Assembly (NCBI GenBank): GCA_032718475.1
Contig: JAUCBJ010006858.1
Coordinates: 1 to 50,796 of the forward strand
Length of the DNA: 50,796 nt
Direction: 5' to 3'
From: Nemertoderma westbladi
Taxonomy: Eukaryota > Xenacoelomorpha > Nemertodermatida > Nemertodermatidae
The position numbers and the translations under genes are program-made. The first letter of the stretch is position 1. Each line of letters opens with the position of its first letter. Below, in pieces: positions 9,517 through 19,843 of this stretch. The notes beneath the pieces were generated by a model that was given only the letters and a program-made list of their open reading frames with translations, had not been told where the DNA came from and made no database searches.

Positions 9517-12420
9517 GTGCACAAATTTTGTCCAATGGTTTCCACCATAAACTGTGTTAACCTTAATTGCAGAAGCCTTTCTACGAATTTTAGTGACACC
9601 ATTGATTTTTTGGACCTTTTAAATTTCAAATTTGATGCGTTGACATTTACCGAAACATTTCTTACAGACAAACATGATTTAAACCAATTCAAAATTAATG
9701 GCTATGAAGGCCCTTTTATCTGCAATAGAAAATACGGCAAACTGTCACGCGGTGGCACTGGAATTTATGTTAGAACTGGTTACTCTGTAGCTCACAGAAC
9801 AGATATAACACTTGAAGGGCTTGAATCAACATGGATTGAAATTAAGCGCCCAAACCAAATGAAAAATCTCATCATTGGATCTATTTATAGACCTGATTCT
9901 TATTGCCGAGAAAAATTCCTAGAAGTAATGGAAAAATTATTAAATAATATAACGATGAAAAAGCTTGATATAATTATCGCTGGAGATTTCAACGTTGACC
10001 TTCTAACTCCCACAAGTTACTCTTTGAAATATCTTAAATTTTTTCAATCCATTGGATTTGAGCAACTAATTGACAAGGCCACGCGCATCACTCAGCATTC
10101 CAAATCACTTATCGATCACATATTTTCAAATATTTCTGGAGTTATTAAAAAACCAGGTGTGTTTCTTAATGAGATCGGTACAACAGACCACTTACCAACT
10201 TTTTATGTTTTAGATAATTACGATAATTATTTTGAAAAACATACACACACCAAATTCACACATGACTATAGCAAATTCAAGAACGACATTTTTCAGCGTG
10301 ACCTAATTGAAGAATTGTCTTGGAACTATGCAGACCCGGCTGTGCCAAATAAATTAAAGTTCTCGCAGTTTTATGCAGATTTTGAAAAAATATGTAATGA
10401 AAACTTGCCATTGAAAAAAGCCTCTACTTTTCCAATAATAAAAAAGCCCTGGATGAATCAAAGTTTAGTAAACTGCGCTATAAAAAAAAATAGAATGTAT
10501 CGAGATCTAATGGAATACCCATCTCATAAGAAACAAGTGGATTATAGGAATTACAGAAACTTCCTAACAAAAACTTTGCGTTCGGCCCAAAAGCAATACT
10601 ATCATAAAGAATTTACTAATAACTCCGGAAATATCAAAAAAACATGGCGCACCATTAACTCCGCAATAAACCGACGAAACCAAACAAATATACCAAAAAA
10701 ATTACTCATTCCATCACAAATCGGCAAGACAGAAATAAGTCAACCGCGAGATATTGCCACTGCATTTAATTCTCATTTTGGTTCAATTGGCCCAACGCTA
10801 GAAAAGGCTATACCGATATCCAACCGGTCCCCAACAAGATATATAAATAATAAACACCCAAAATCATTTTCACTAATCGGTACTTGTACCGCTGAGATCT
10901 CCCTTTTTATTCTAGAATTGGACAACTCCTGCTCAACCAATGACAATTTCCCACTAAAATTAGTAAAATTAGCTGTTAAACAAATTGCACCTCGATTAGC
11001 CGCGCTTATAAATTTATCCATTGACCAGGGTTTCTTCCCAGATGCCCTAAAGTGTGCAAAAATTATCCCCGTTTACAAAAATGGTGACCCTTTTGATGTA
11101 AACAATTATAGACCTATATCCATTTTGCCAGTTTTCAGTAAATTGTATGAACGTCTCATAAATAACCAATTATTATCATATCTGGACAAATTCTCCCACC
11201 TCTCTGAATCACAGCACGGCTTCCGTAAAAAAAGGTCCACTACAGACGCGATATTAATTACCACAGAAAAAATAAGGAACTGTCTCGATAATCACAACAC
11301 TGCTTGTCTCATCAGTCTGGACCTTAAAAAAGCGTTCGATACGCTTAACCATAATATTTTGTTGAAAAAATTAGAATCATACGGTATCAGGGGTCTCCCG
11401 TTAAAACTAATTGCTGACTATCTAAAGGATCGGCAGCATGTAGTTAGTATTAATAACGTCCTGTCAGATCCTTTAATCTTGCTTTGCGGTATTCCACAAG
11501 GGTCCCTAATCTCCCCTACTTTGTTTTTAATATATATAAACGACCTTCCCAACTCCACAAAATTAATCACCACTCTTTTTGCAGACGATACCACACTTCT
11601 CCACTTTGATAGAAATCCACATAGGTTGATACAAACAGTAAATGATGAATTAAAGAATATTGACCAATGGTTAATAGACAATAGGTTATCCTTAAATCTC
11701 ACAAAAACAGAATATATTTTTATCTCCAGTACTTATGACAACCATCCAACAACTCATCCAATCAAAATCCGTGACCAACTTATAAAAATGAAACCATCTA
11801 CTAAATTTTTAGGAACATTAATCGATAATAAATTATCTTGGAAACCACACTGTGACTATATCCTGTCAAAAATATCTAAAACTATAGGAATTTTTTATAA
11901 ATTGCGATACATATTTCCTTTAAATATACTTAGACTTCTTTACTACTCCCTGCTATATCCTTATATATCCTATGGAATAATTCTCTGGGGAAATACATGC
12001 AAAAAATATTTAAATCCAATCCAAATAAAAATAAATAAGGTCATCCGCGCTATAACATTCAACCACTACCAGGCACACGCCGCCCCTATCTATAAGTCCC
12101 TACATATCCTTCCTCTAGATCTACTATACAAACAAGAAGTAGCAAAATTCATGTTTTCAATACATCATGGCAACAAACCAGTAGCATTAAAATCTTTATT
12201 TCAAAAATCCTCGCAAATACACGAACATTACACTCGATCTAGCTCGCGAGGAAACTACTTTATTCCATCTACAAGATTAGTAGTTGCACAAAAATCAATA
12301 CACTATGACGGGTCAATAGTATGGAATAACCTTCCCCAAAATATTAAATTACAAAAATCTCGAAGCAGTTTTATAAAGTACCTAAAAAATCACCTCTTCT
12401 CACTGCTTGATCGTATTTAA
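9517..12420 (+). CDS. Non-LTR retrotransposon ORF2 (AP endonuclease + reverse transcriptase), Jockey/CR1-like
   Basis: This is an uninterrupted 967-codon frame. The N-terminal exonuclease-endonuclease-phosphatase domain (about residues 10-230) begins INCVNLNCRSLS, has GDFNVD at 156-161 and TDH at 223-225; it nicks target DNA. The RT follows, with VYKNGDP and NNYRPIS, LDLKKAFD (D602, D608), GIPQGSLISP, and the catalytic LFADD (D690, D691). A C-terminal region with a basic/aromatic WN-LP motif is typical of the CR1/L2/Jockey group, where RT copies the element RNA at the nicked site. All catalytic residues are present and there are no stops, so this copy may be young. No ORF1 is seen upstream, so the element is either ORF2-only or 5'-truncated. 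Confidence 0.93.
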   Translation: MHKFCPMVSTINCVNLNCRSLSTNFSDTIDFLDLLNFKFDALTFTETFLTDKHDLNQFKINGYEGPFICNRKYGKLSRGGTGIYVRTGYSVAHRTDITLEGLESTWIEIKRPNQMKNLIIGSIYRPDSYCREKFLEVMEKLLNNITMKKLDIIIAGDFNVDLLTPTSYSLKYLKFFQSIGFEQLIDKATRITQHSKSLIDHIFSNISGVIKKPGVFLNEIGTTDHLPTFYVLDNYDNYFEKHTHTKFTHDYSKFKNDIFQRDLIEELSWNYADPAVPNKLKFSQFYADFEKICNENLPLKKASTFPIIKKPWMNQSLVNCAIKKNRMYRDLMEYPSHKKQVDYRNYRNFLTKTLRSAQKQYYHKEFTNNSGNIKKTWRTINSAINRRNQTNIPKKLLIPSQIGKTEISQPRDIATAFNSHFGSIGPTLEKAIPISNRSPTRYINNKHPKSFSLIGTCTAEISLFILELDNSCSTNDNFPLKLVKLAVKQIAPRLAALINLSIDQGFFPDALKCAKIIPVYKNGDPFDVNNYRPISILPVFSKLYERLINNQLLSYLDKFSHLSESQHGFRKKRSTTDAILITTEKIRNCLDNHNTACLISLDLKKAFDTLNHNILLKKLESYGIRGLPLKLIADYLKDRQHVVSINNVLSDPLILLCGIPQGSLISPTLFLIYINDLPNSTKLITTLFADDTTLLHFDRNPHRLIQTVNDELKNIDQWLIDNRLSLNLTKTEYIFISSTYDNHPTTHPIKIRDQLIKMKPSTKFLGTLIDNKLSWKPHCDYILSKISKTIGIFYKLRYIFPLNILRLLYYSLLYPYISYGIILWGNTCKKYLNPIQIKINKVIRAITFNHYQAHAAPIYKSLHILPLDLLYKQEVAKFMFSIHHGNKPVALKSLFQKSSQIHEHYTRSSSRGNYFIPSTRLVVAQKSIHYDGSIVWNNLPQNIKLQKSRSSFIKYLKNHLFSLLDRI

Positions 12421-12660
12421 AACTCCGAAAACTAGTTTTCCCAAAAAATTTATTCTTATCTAAATTGTTATTATTTAAATAATTATTTCCCCATAATTTA
12501 CTTATTATTCGCGCATAATTTCATAACTAGATGTTAGTAACTATAATTTGTAAGCATCTATGATTCGGTGAAAGCCCATCGTCCTCATTTCGTGTTCGCC
12601 GTCGCCCTTCATGTCTCTGATTAGTAAATCCACCCCTTGCCCCCCCCCCCCCCCCCCCCC
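12421..12660 (+). mobile_element. Probable 3' UTR of the LINE, followed by a 21-bp C tract
   Basis: About 220 bases after the ORF2 stop are AT-rich, then pyrimidine-rich, and end in an uninterrupted run of 21 C at 12640-12660. I infer LINE 3' UTR from position. The exact 3' end and any target-site duplication are not determined. Confidence 0.4.
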
Positions 12661-15037
12661 TATATTCCCCACTACATCTTCCTCCTGTCATCTACCGTTA
12701 TAATTACATCTAAAATTACATTAATACCGAAATATTTACATTTCATCACCTGTTATAATTTGGCCGCACTAGCTCTGTAGAGCTATGGCCTAGTCTAAAC
12801 TGTGCTATGGTTTGTGCTTACGTGAGAAATGTAAAAAAATACGGTATATGACTACCGGTAGGCCTACGTCAGTACGTAACACAGTACATGACAACATGGA
12901 AGTGGATGATATTCCCACTACACACTATGCAATAAATGTGAACTGCTGAACTGAACAGATCAGTTACCCTACGGCAGTACGGTACCGTTGAAACCTCTGA
13001 ACCTAGAGCCTGAGCTGGCAACCAGGCGGTGCTATGCACTATGGCTGTAGGCCTATATGAGTAGGCCCATGCCAGTTGGCCTATCTGAGTACAGGAGTAC
13101 TATCTGACGTGATAGTGTGGTATGGCAGCAGGCAGCATGCATTTTCTGGTCCTCTGGCAGTCTGGCTGTCTGGTCACCTACCCAGCTACACTGCACTGCA
13201 CTGCATGGTTAATAGAAAAGAGAATAAAAGAAAGAAAGGTCAGACTACTAATTGTGACCACTGACCATGTGGACAGTGGACCCTGGGCCACCAGACTGCC
13301 AGACAGCCAGAGCTGCAGAGTACTGCTACTGGACTGGCAACTGGAATAGATTTAATTATACCAGCCGCAGCCATTCACCCAGTCAGCCAGTAACTGAGTC
13401 ATGCAGTACCGACAGACCGATCTGCCGATACTGCTGTATATAGGACAGTAGGACCTACTGCACCCTGGCACCGCACCAGTCCGTTACCGGGTACCGGTAC
13501 TGCAGTACTGAGTTATGCACTTAGTACACCCTGACACCAGGCCGTTGGCATCCGTACCACTGTACAGCATCACAGTTCCTTACCAACCTACGCGACATAA
13601 ACAAATACTGAAATAGGCCAATGCAATATACATATAGGAATAATTGTTTGGCCAATCAGCCAACAATTTTGATTTTTGTTAAAATCTCAAATTAATAATT
13701 GCAGAAGTGAGAAGTGGATGATATACCCGCTTACACTAACTGACTATGGACTAATGCAGTACCGGTAATTACTAACTGTGTACCCTGTACCGGCTGACCG
13801 GTACGGTCAGACGGTACAGTACCTACCCGGCAGCTGGGTACTATCTTACAGTATTGTGTATGGTGTGTAAGTAGCCTACTATCAGAGAGTAGTTTTATGC
13901 TATTAGGAATATGACTACAAGTACCGATATAACACAATTCTGCAATCCACATAGCAGCCAGGCAGCATAGTCGTAATGAACGCACTTCATAAATTGAATT
14001 AGTGAATTCTGGAATTGGCTTAGACCTATATCTGTGCTTCCAGTACTACAACAGTACCGGTATACTGCTGTACTGAGACTGACTAACACATGTACCATGT
14101 ACATGCGGTCCAGTTGCCAATACCAAATAGGCCCTACCTGAATACCGGTAGTGCAAGTGCATTGAATGATATACTCAACTCAATGCCAATTCCGCAATAC
14201 ATGCGACCTTAATAACTGATGCACTGTTACAAATTACCGGTACCGGTACATATAAAGTAATTTTTGGTAAATATTTAAGCTACCCGTATATACCTCCTAC
14301 CTGAGCTGGGCCGATGGATGATATTCCCATCACAGTTTCATTAGACCAAGTCCATGTTCCACAAGCTCAGAAGCTAGCAAAGATTATGGCAGTAGACTAC
14401 TGCAATATGTCTGGACGTGATATTATTGGATCGCCGGTACAGTGAGTCCAGCAGTCTTCCAGTGGATGATATTCCCACTTTATTATTATTAGAATTATAG
14501 GCCTATATACTGATATTGTGCATGTTATAACTACCTGTATCAAGCTAGTTGTATATGCAGAAACGGGGAACGGTACGGGGCCTACCTCCATACAATAATA
14601 CCTGTCGAGTCGCCATACACATGTCTGCATGTATGTAGCCCTATACAGCAGTAACCTATACACTATACATTAAACACAGTCACTTGGTCTGTTGCTCTGT
14701 TGGTGTTGGTACCGATAATTGAACTTGTCCGGGCGCTGTGCCTACATATTGTACTGGACCGTTATTATATTATACATAACGCCGCACATCCCATCTGTCA
14801 ATTAGTGGATGATTATCCCACTCTCTCTCTGACTCTGCTTATAATAAGCGTTCATTGCCTATGTTATATAGGCCTAGCTATGTCGTAATTCTATAGTTAA
14901 TGTTTTTGCTTATTGGACTATATGTCAATCAGATTATTACTGTATTATGATCATATCATATGCTGGAATATATATACCAGTACCGGTACACAGTTCTATA
15001 ACTGTGCATATGCAATCACTCACCAGCAACCAGTAAC
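12661..15037 (+). mobile_element. Long non-coding leader upstream of the tyrosine-recombinase retrotransposon
   Basis: This 2.4-kb stretch has no plausible gene. It differs from its flanks: it is rich in TACCGGTA-type palindromes (ACCGGT recurs near 12854, 13489, 13763, 14053, 14143, 14236 and 14980), TAGGCCTA and TACTGTA words. It also contains five copies of a 17-nt hairpin motif (separate entry) and a local inverted pair around TCTGGCAGTCTGGCTGTCTG at 13147 and 13273. Its position directly before the gag-like ORF suggests that at least part is the element's 5' region. The left boundary is not defined. Confidence 0.4.
12902..14821. repeat. Five dispersed copies of a covarying hairpin motif (GTGGATGATATTCCCAC)
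   Basis: Copies lie at 12902-12918, 13714-13730, 14314-14330, 14462-14478 and 14805-14821, all in the same orientation. Around a conserved loop ATGATATTC, the arms AGTGG/CCACT pair in copies 1, 4 and 5. Copy 3 has GATGG/CCATC, a compensatory double change. Copy 2 has AAGTGG/CCGCTT, which still pairs with one G·T. The surrounding DNA of the copies is not otherwise alike. I did not see further copies elsewhere in the window. Function unknown. Confidence 0.75.
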
Positions 15038-16498
15038 ATGTCTCAATCATCAAAGAAGAAGTCTACCTCTATGGCTACAAGATTAAAGTCAAAGGCACCG
15101 AAAACTGCTATAACCTCCAACAAGGTGATCCAAACGCGTTCTAAAAGTACACCACGGACAACACACCGCCCGTCTCTAATAAACATTGGTGATTCCATGC
15201 CAACCCCACCCTCCACTTCTTCCAATGCCCATATACTCGGTGGCGGCCCAACAGCTCCTTTGCCATCTACCACTACAGAATTTACTGCCAATCCACAAAT
15301 ACAGCAGAGCTTTCCTCAGTGGAACCCATACATGCCCTTTTATTATCCTCAATCCTTCCCCAACCCCAATACATTAGGTCAGGGCCAAAGTGGTCATAAC
15401 CCAATCACAAACCCTTACTGGATGGGTATGCCACCCTTTTTTCCTGGAGCCATTCCACCTGGACACCCAGTCTCTGGGCTAGCACCTCCATCTAACATGT
15501 CCGGGTTAGGTCTAACACCAGCTTCTACTCATCACACCTCACCACCAATTCATGCTGCTTCAGTTATTACTCCTCCTACACTTACGGCACCAGTCGGTGT
15601 ACCAGTACCAACAACCCTTACTCTACCTGCATGTCCTGCAGTGTCAACATCCAACATTTCGCAGGTGCCAGATACTTTCCCTGCAGCTGAGCAGTCATTG
15701 TCGACATCCTTAGCAGGTGAGTGTAGCTCTTTTGTAGAGGTAGATGCATATGTCCCTTTAGATATAAAGGAGAAGATCTGGAATCATAAATTTATAGATC
15801 TCGCATCATTGTTGAGTGACCCAGTAGCGGTAAAATCAAAACGACGATTTCCTATCTTAACATCTGCCACTGAGCACCCAAGTCAACAGCCAACATTTGT
15901 TTTCGAGGAAGATAATGGTGTTAATGAAATAACCTCATTCGAACAATGGCTACTTGCTTGGAATATCTTCTCCGCTATTTATGAAGACAAATTCCCACAA
16001 GAAAGTAGGAAGCTGAAGAAATATCCAGCAATCCTTAAAGACATCAAGGATAATGGTGGATCATGGCTACTCTATGATGAGAAGTTCCGGCGTTGTAAGC
16101 AGAACAACCCATCGAAGTACCACTGGGGAAACCCTATACAGGAGCTCGCAATGACAGCTACTGCCAGAAAAACTGGCCGTATGTCCATTCCAACCGGATA
16201 CTGCCATGCCTACCATAAGGGAGATAAATGTATATATTGTGATTATAATCACACTTGTCCTAATTGTGGTGGGACACACCGTCTTATGAAGTGTACCCAA
16301 CCAATTACTGATCTAATTACTAAACGGCCCTTTCAAAGATCCGGTCCATCGTATAGAGGACGTGCAGCTGCAGGTGCACCCTATCAAAGACGGGGAATGG
16401 ATCGGAGAATGCCCGCATTCAGGAATACGGGAAGGTACCATAATGCGCAAGGTGGTACAAACCGTCGACCAATCCTCCAAACTCCCCACACCAATTAA
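15038..16498 (+). CDS. Gag-like ORF1 of tyrosine-recombinase retrotransposon
   Basis: 486 residues, intact. The N-terminus is Ser/Lys-rich and basic (SQSSKKKSTSMATRLKSK), then a long Pro/Thr/Gly-rich low-complexity region to about residue 225. A conserved-looking globular part follows (FVEVDAYVPLDIKEKIW, FEQWLLAWNIF). Near the end is a cysteine/histidine cluster, C389-H390-H393-C398-C401-C407-C410-H414-C419 (GDKCIYCDYNHTCPNCGG), followed by an Arg/Gly-rich tail suited to RNA binding. This zinc cluster before an overlapping RT ORF is typical of DIRS-group gag proteins, which package element RNA. It overlaps the next ORF by 56 bp. Confidence 0.85.
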   Translation: MSQSSKKKSTSMATRLKSKAPKTAITSNKVIQTRSKSTPRTTHRPSLINIGDSMPTPPSTSSNAHILGGGPTAPLPSTTTEFTANPQIQQSFPQWNPYMPFYYPQSFPNPNTLGQGQSGHNPITNPYWMGMPPFFPGAIPPGHPVSGLAPPSNMSGLGLTPASTHHTSPPIHAASVITPPTLTAPVGVPVPTTLTLPACPAVSTSNISQVPDTFPAAEQSLSTSLAGECSSFVEVDAYVPLDIKEKIWNHKFIDLASLLSDPVAVKSKRRFPILTSATEHPSQQPTFVFEEDNGVNEITSFEQWLLAWNIFSAIYEDKFPQESRKLKKYPAILKDIKDNGGSWLLYDEKFRRCKQNNPSKYHWGNPIQELAMTATARKTGRMSIPTGYCHAYHKGDKCIYCDYNHTCPNCGGTHRLMKCTQPITDLITKRPFQRSGPSYRGRAAAGAPYQRRGMDRRMPAFRNTGRYHNAQGGTNRRPILQTPHTN

Positions 16499-18077
16499 AT
16501 GGGACGTACTAAAGAGTTATCTCTCGGGTTATAATCCTACTGATTTCTCCTATCTAGACTCTGGTTTTACTGATGGATTTCGTTTAGATTATAATGGGCC
16601 TAATGTTTCTACGTATACCAGGAATTCATTGTCTGCCATAAACAATCCCAATGTTGTCACACAAAAACTTGAAAACGAAATAAAAGCTGGTCGTATGGCT
16701 GGGCCATTCGATGACCAGCCCTTCCTAGTCTGCCATGTTAACCCATTATCAGTGAGACCAAAAAAGACTCCTTTAGAATTTCGTTTAATTCACGATCTCT
16801 CTGCCCCATATAATGACTTTTCAGTGAACAGTAATATTTCAAATGAAGACTCCACCTGCACATACTACCATGTAGAAGATGCCATTAATATAATTATCGA
16901 ATTAGGCTCAGGGTGTTATCTTGCAAAGACTGACATATGTTCAGCCTTTAGACTTATACCTATATCGCAATTAGATTATCATCTAATGTGTTCAGTATGG
17001 AACAATAAATGGTATTATGATAAATGCCTGGAAATGGGAGCTAGCTCAAGTTGCAAAATCTTTGAAAGATTCTCGAGTGCCATTCAATGGGTAGGTCGCT
17101 CTAAGCTCTCAATACCAAATTTAATACACATACTAGATGATTTTCTGATGGCGGCGAAATATAAGGATGAATGCAGAAGACAGCTCAGCATCTTTATAGA
17201 TTTCTGTAGTAAAGCGAACATCCCTCTAGCTTCTCATAAGACCGAAGGTCCATCCCAAACCATTACCTTTCTGGGTATCGAGTTAGATACAAATGAAATG
17301 GTTGCGAGGCTTCCGAAAGATAAAGTAGAGAAGGGTCTTGACCTTATTAAGAGTATGAAACACAATAAGTGGGTTACAAAACGAGATTTGCTCGCTATTG
17401 TTGGGTTTCTAAACTTTGCTTGTCAGGTTGTTATTCCCGGTAGAGCCTTTCTTAGACGTTTAATACAGCTTTCCGTGACTGCTACACGTATGCATCACCG
17501 AATCAGATTTAAGGCATGGGCTCGAGCAGATCTCATAGCTTGGGAGAACTTCCTGTTACACTATAACGGATGTACAATGTTCCTCAATCGACATTGGACT
17601 TCCAATGCTACATTGGAACTTTACACCGACGCAGCCAAAATGAAGGGATATGCTGCTATCTTCCGTAATCATTGGTTCTATGGAGAATGGCCTCCTAGGT
17701 GGAAAGAGTGTACAAATATTACTCTCCTCGAGCTCTATCCTATCGTAATGGCTATACATATCTGGGGTATTGAATTAAAGGGAAAGCGAATAATATTTAG
17801 GACAGACAATGAAGGACTTGTCTCCATTCTTAATAAAAAATCTTCCAAAGAATCCTTAATTATGGTTCTTATACGCAAACTTGTTATTCTTACAATGAAA
17901 CATAATATCCTTTTTCGTTCAAATCATGTACCAGGTGTCATGAATGTTCGTTCAGATCTTCTTTCTCGTTTGCAGGTAGAATCGTTTATGGACATCACTC
18001 CAACCGCCAACAAGTATCCCTCAGCAATTCCTCATCATATGCTACCTCAGAACTCATTCTTCGATACACACAGATGA
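16443..18077 (+). CDS. Reverse transcriptase-RNase H (ORF2) of tyrosine-recombinase retrotransposon
   Basis: The frame is open from before 16362, but the first ATG is at 16443, which gives 544 residues and a 56-bp overlap with gag. RT motifs: FRLIHDLSAPYN, LAKTDICSAFRLIPI, and catalytic HILDDF (D232, D233). Then FLGIELDTN and an RNase H domain with LYTDAA (D396), LLELYP, RTDNEG (D455) and a C-terminal RSDLLSR. The LDD in place of YxDD and the short RNase H are DIRS/Ngaro/PAT features. There is no integrase or aspartic protease, as expected for this order. No methyltransferase-like domain was seen. The stop overlaps the next start as ATGA (18074-18077), suggesting coupled re-initiation. Confidence 0.92.
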   Translation: MRKVVQTVDQSSKLPTPIKWDVLKSYLSGYNPTDFSYLDSGFTDGFRLDYNGPNVSTYTRNSLSAINNPNVVTQKLENEIKAGRMAGPFDDQPFLVCHVNPLSVRPKKTPLEFRLIHDLSAPYNDFSVNSNISNEDSTCTYYHVEDAINIIIELGSGCYLAKTDICSAFRLIPISQLDYHLMCSVWNNKWYYDKCLEMGASSSCKIFERFSSAIQWVGRSKLSIPNLIHILDDFLMAAKYKDECRRQLSIFIDFCSKANIPLASHKTEGPSQTITFLGIELDTNEMVARLPKDKVEKGLDLIKSMKHNKWVTKRDLLAIVGFLNFACQVVIPGRAFLRRLIQLSVTATRMHHRIRFKAWARADLIAWENFLLHYNGCTMFLNRHWTSNATLELYTDAAKMKGYAAIFRNHWFYGEWPPRWKECTNITLLELYPIVMAIHIWGIELKGKRIIFRTDNEGLVSILNKKSSKESLIMVLIRKLVILTMKHNILFRSNHVPGVMNVRSDLLSRLQVESFMDITPTANKYPSAIPHHMLPQNSFFDTHR

Positions 18078-18958
18078 TCGAGCATTCATGGGAAGAAACA
18101 ACTCTTAATTCGTATACTCGAATATGGGAGAAATTACGCTGTTTTGTCGCAGATGTTCTAAACATCCCATTCGTGTTACCACTTGACCCAACTGTTTTGG
18201 GATGTTTCATTGCGTATTTAGACTCTCAGAAATTGTCAAGATCCACAATTTCTAACCACATGTCTGCGATAGCTCTCCCACATCGGTTATTGAATATTGC
18301 TGACCCAACGAAGGCGTTCTTGGTTACGAGGGCACTGATTGGATTGGGTAAAAATAACATGGTTGGAGATTCCCGTTTACCAATTACGAAAGCAATCCTA
18401 AACCGCATGTTAAACGCTGTTCAAGTTATTTATCAAGATATTTATGCACAATACGTAATTAAATGTATGTTTTTAGTAGCTTTTTATGGTTTCCTACGTG
18501 TTGGAGAATTTACTCCAACACCAGGTATACCAAGGAAATGGATTTTGAGCATTAGCGATGTTGAATGGGCCCCTAATCATGTTACGATCACAATTAGACG
18601 CTATAAATACCAAAAACCACCATATACCCCAGTACGTGTCCACATAAACAAAAACGAATCAGAACTTGCAATTTCTTCTGTTTATGAATATATTAAATTA
18701 CGCCCTTCTAATAGCAAGCACAGCCAATTTTTCATTTGGGCCTCCGGCTTGCCTATATACCGCCCCCAGTTCATTGCAATTATGAACAAAGTTTTCAATT
18801 TTCTTAACTTATCTCCGAATGTTTACAAATCACATAGCTTCCGGATAGGGGCGGCCACTGAGGCAGCACGTGAAGGTTTATCTGATGCCCAAATTAGAGC
18901 AAAAGGGCGCTGGTCTTCAAATGCATTTCTGAAATATATTCGACCAGCATCTATATAA
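18074..18958 (+). CDS. Tyrosine recombinase (ORF3) of the same retrotransposon
   Basis: 294 residues, intact, starting in the ATGA overlap with RT-RH. The N-terminal half is a SAM-like core-binding domain (AYLDSQKLSRSTISNHMSAI). The catalytic half has the full tyrosine-recombinase set: R142 in FYGFLRVGEF, H254-x-x-R257 in SHSFRIGAAT, GRWSS with Trp in the usual second-His position, and nucleophile Y288 in FLKYIRP. It would join the circular cDNA to target DNA by site-specific recombination in place of a DDE integrase, usually without target-site duplication. With all three ORFs intact the element is a candidate for recent activity. Confidence 0.93.
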   Translation: MIEHSWEETTLNSYTRIWEKLRCFVADVLNIPFVLPLDPTVLGCFIAYLDSQKLSRSTISNHMSAIALPHRLLNIADPTKAFLVTRALIGLGKNNMVGDSRLPITKAILNRMLNAVQVIYQDIYAQYVIKCMFLVAFYGFLRVGEFTPTPGIPRKWILSISDVEWAPNHVTITIRRYKYQKPPYTPVRVHINKNESELAISSVYEYIKLRPSNSKHSQFFIWASGLPIYRPQFIAIMNKVFNFLNLSPNVYKSHSFRIGAATEAAREGLSDAQIRAKGRWSSNAFLKYIRPASI

Positions 18959-19356
18959 ATCAAACTTGCATTGCTCAATTTGCATATTCTATATATGATA
19001 CATATTATATCTCTGTGTTTACGATTTTATACTTGAAAAGAAGGTTCATTTATTAATGCATTATACTTTGCTCGCATTCTTTTTAATAATTGTAGTTTGC
19101 ATGAGTAAATATTTCCGTTTTAGAAATATTTGTAGACTTTATTGAACAAAGGAGCAGAACGTAATTAACAAATTATCCACTACAGTACCGGTACGTATAA
19201 ACTTAACTTATGCAAAGCCCTCGAATTTATTTCACATTGTATCATGTATCACACGAAATAGTGATACCAAAACCTGGATGCCGTTGCGCTGCCCTATTGA
19301 TTGGTATTGCTTTTGCTTGGGTGGGGTCGCCTTATTAACCGTGTTAATTCTGCGCT
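18959..19356 (+). mobile_element. 3' non-coding part of the tyrosine-recombinase element
   Basis: AT-rich, no ORF. Contains CAGTACCGGTACG at about 19184, the same palindrome that is common in the 5' leader, which supports its belonging to the same element. Confidence 0.45.
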
Positions 19357-19539
19357 GGGTCTGTTAAACCCTCACCCTTTGCAAATATAGATAATTTACT
19401 TTAATAATTATAATTAAATGTCTCGCAAGACGAGACACTTTATCCCATTATATATTAAACTATTCGCACCACCGCGTGGGAGATTTTGCAAAGCACAGCG
19501 GCGCAAAAGCAATATCATGGGTTGCAGGAAATCATAAAT
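19357..19539 (+). repeat. 183-bp direct repeat, copy 1
   Basis: Starts GGGTCTGTTAAACCCTCACC and ends AAATCATAAAT. It matches 19844-20026 along its full length except for one base (G at 19429 against C at 19916). It includes a small inverted repeat GTCTCG-CAA-GACGAGAC. Position 0.4 kb after the recombinase ORF suggests that it is a terminal component of the element. Confidence 0.93.
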
Positions 19540-19843
19540 GGGTATTGGGTAATATTGCAAAGCATTGAGCCCAATATATTTTATGATACCGCAAAACATG
19601 TACAATTAACAAGTTCCTATACCATCCTCTAGGATGTGCACTGGAATCTCTTTGTCTAACAAATGATTACTGGTATTCAGTCATTACGGTACCTGGATTC
19701 AGTAATCTGTTAATCAAAATAACGTATAATTTAATTTATGACTTCCAGATACATTGCGTACACATTCTAATTTTATAATAAAATATATTTTACCCACCAC
19801 CTGCCCCGTTCTCCTCCTTTTTGTATTTTCTTTTTCTGGTGTA
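19540..19843 (+). mobile_element. 304-bp segment between the direct repeats
   Basis: Unique within this window, with no ORF. In Ngaro/PAT elements with split direct repeats (A1-ORFs-B1-A2-B2) this would be A2 and should have a partner A1 at the 5' end. I compared it by eye with 12421-15037 and found no such copy, so that model is unproven here. Confidence 0.4.

Noticed and set aside
13076-14888. Several 60-90-codon frames in the YR-element leader
   Set aside because: No conserved motif, no consistent codon bias, and the region is filled with short palindromic words.
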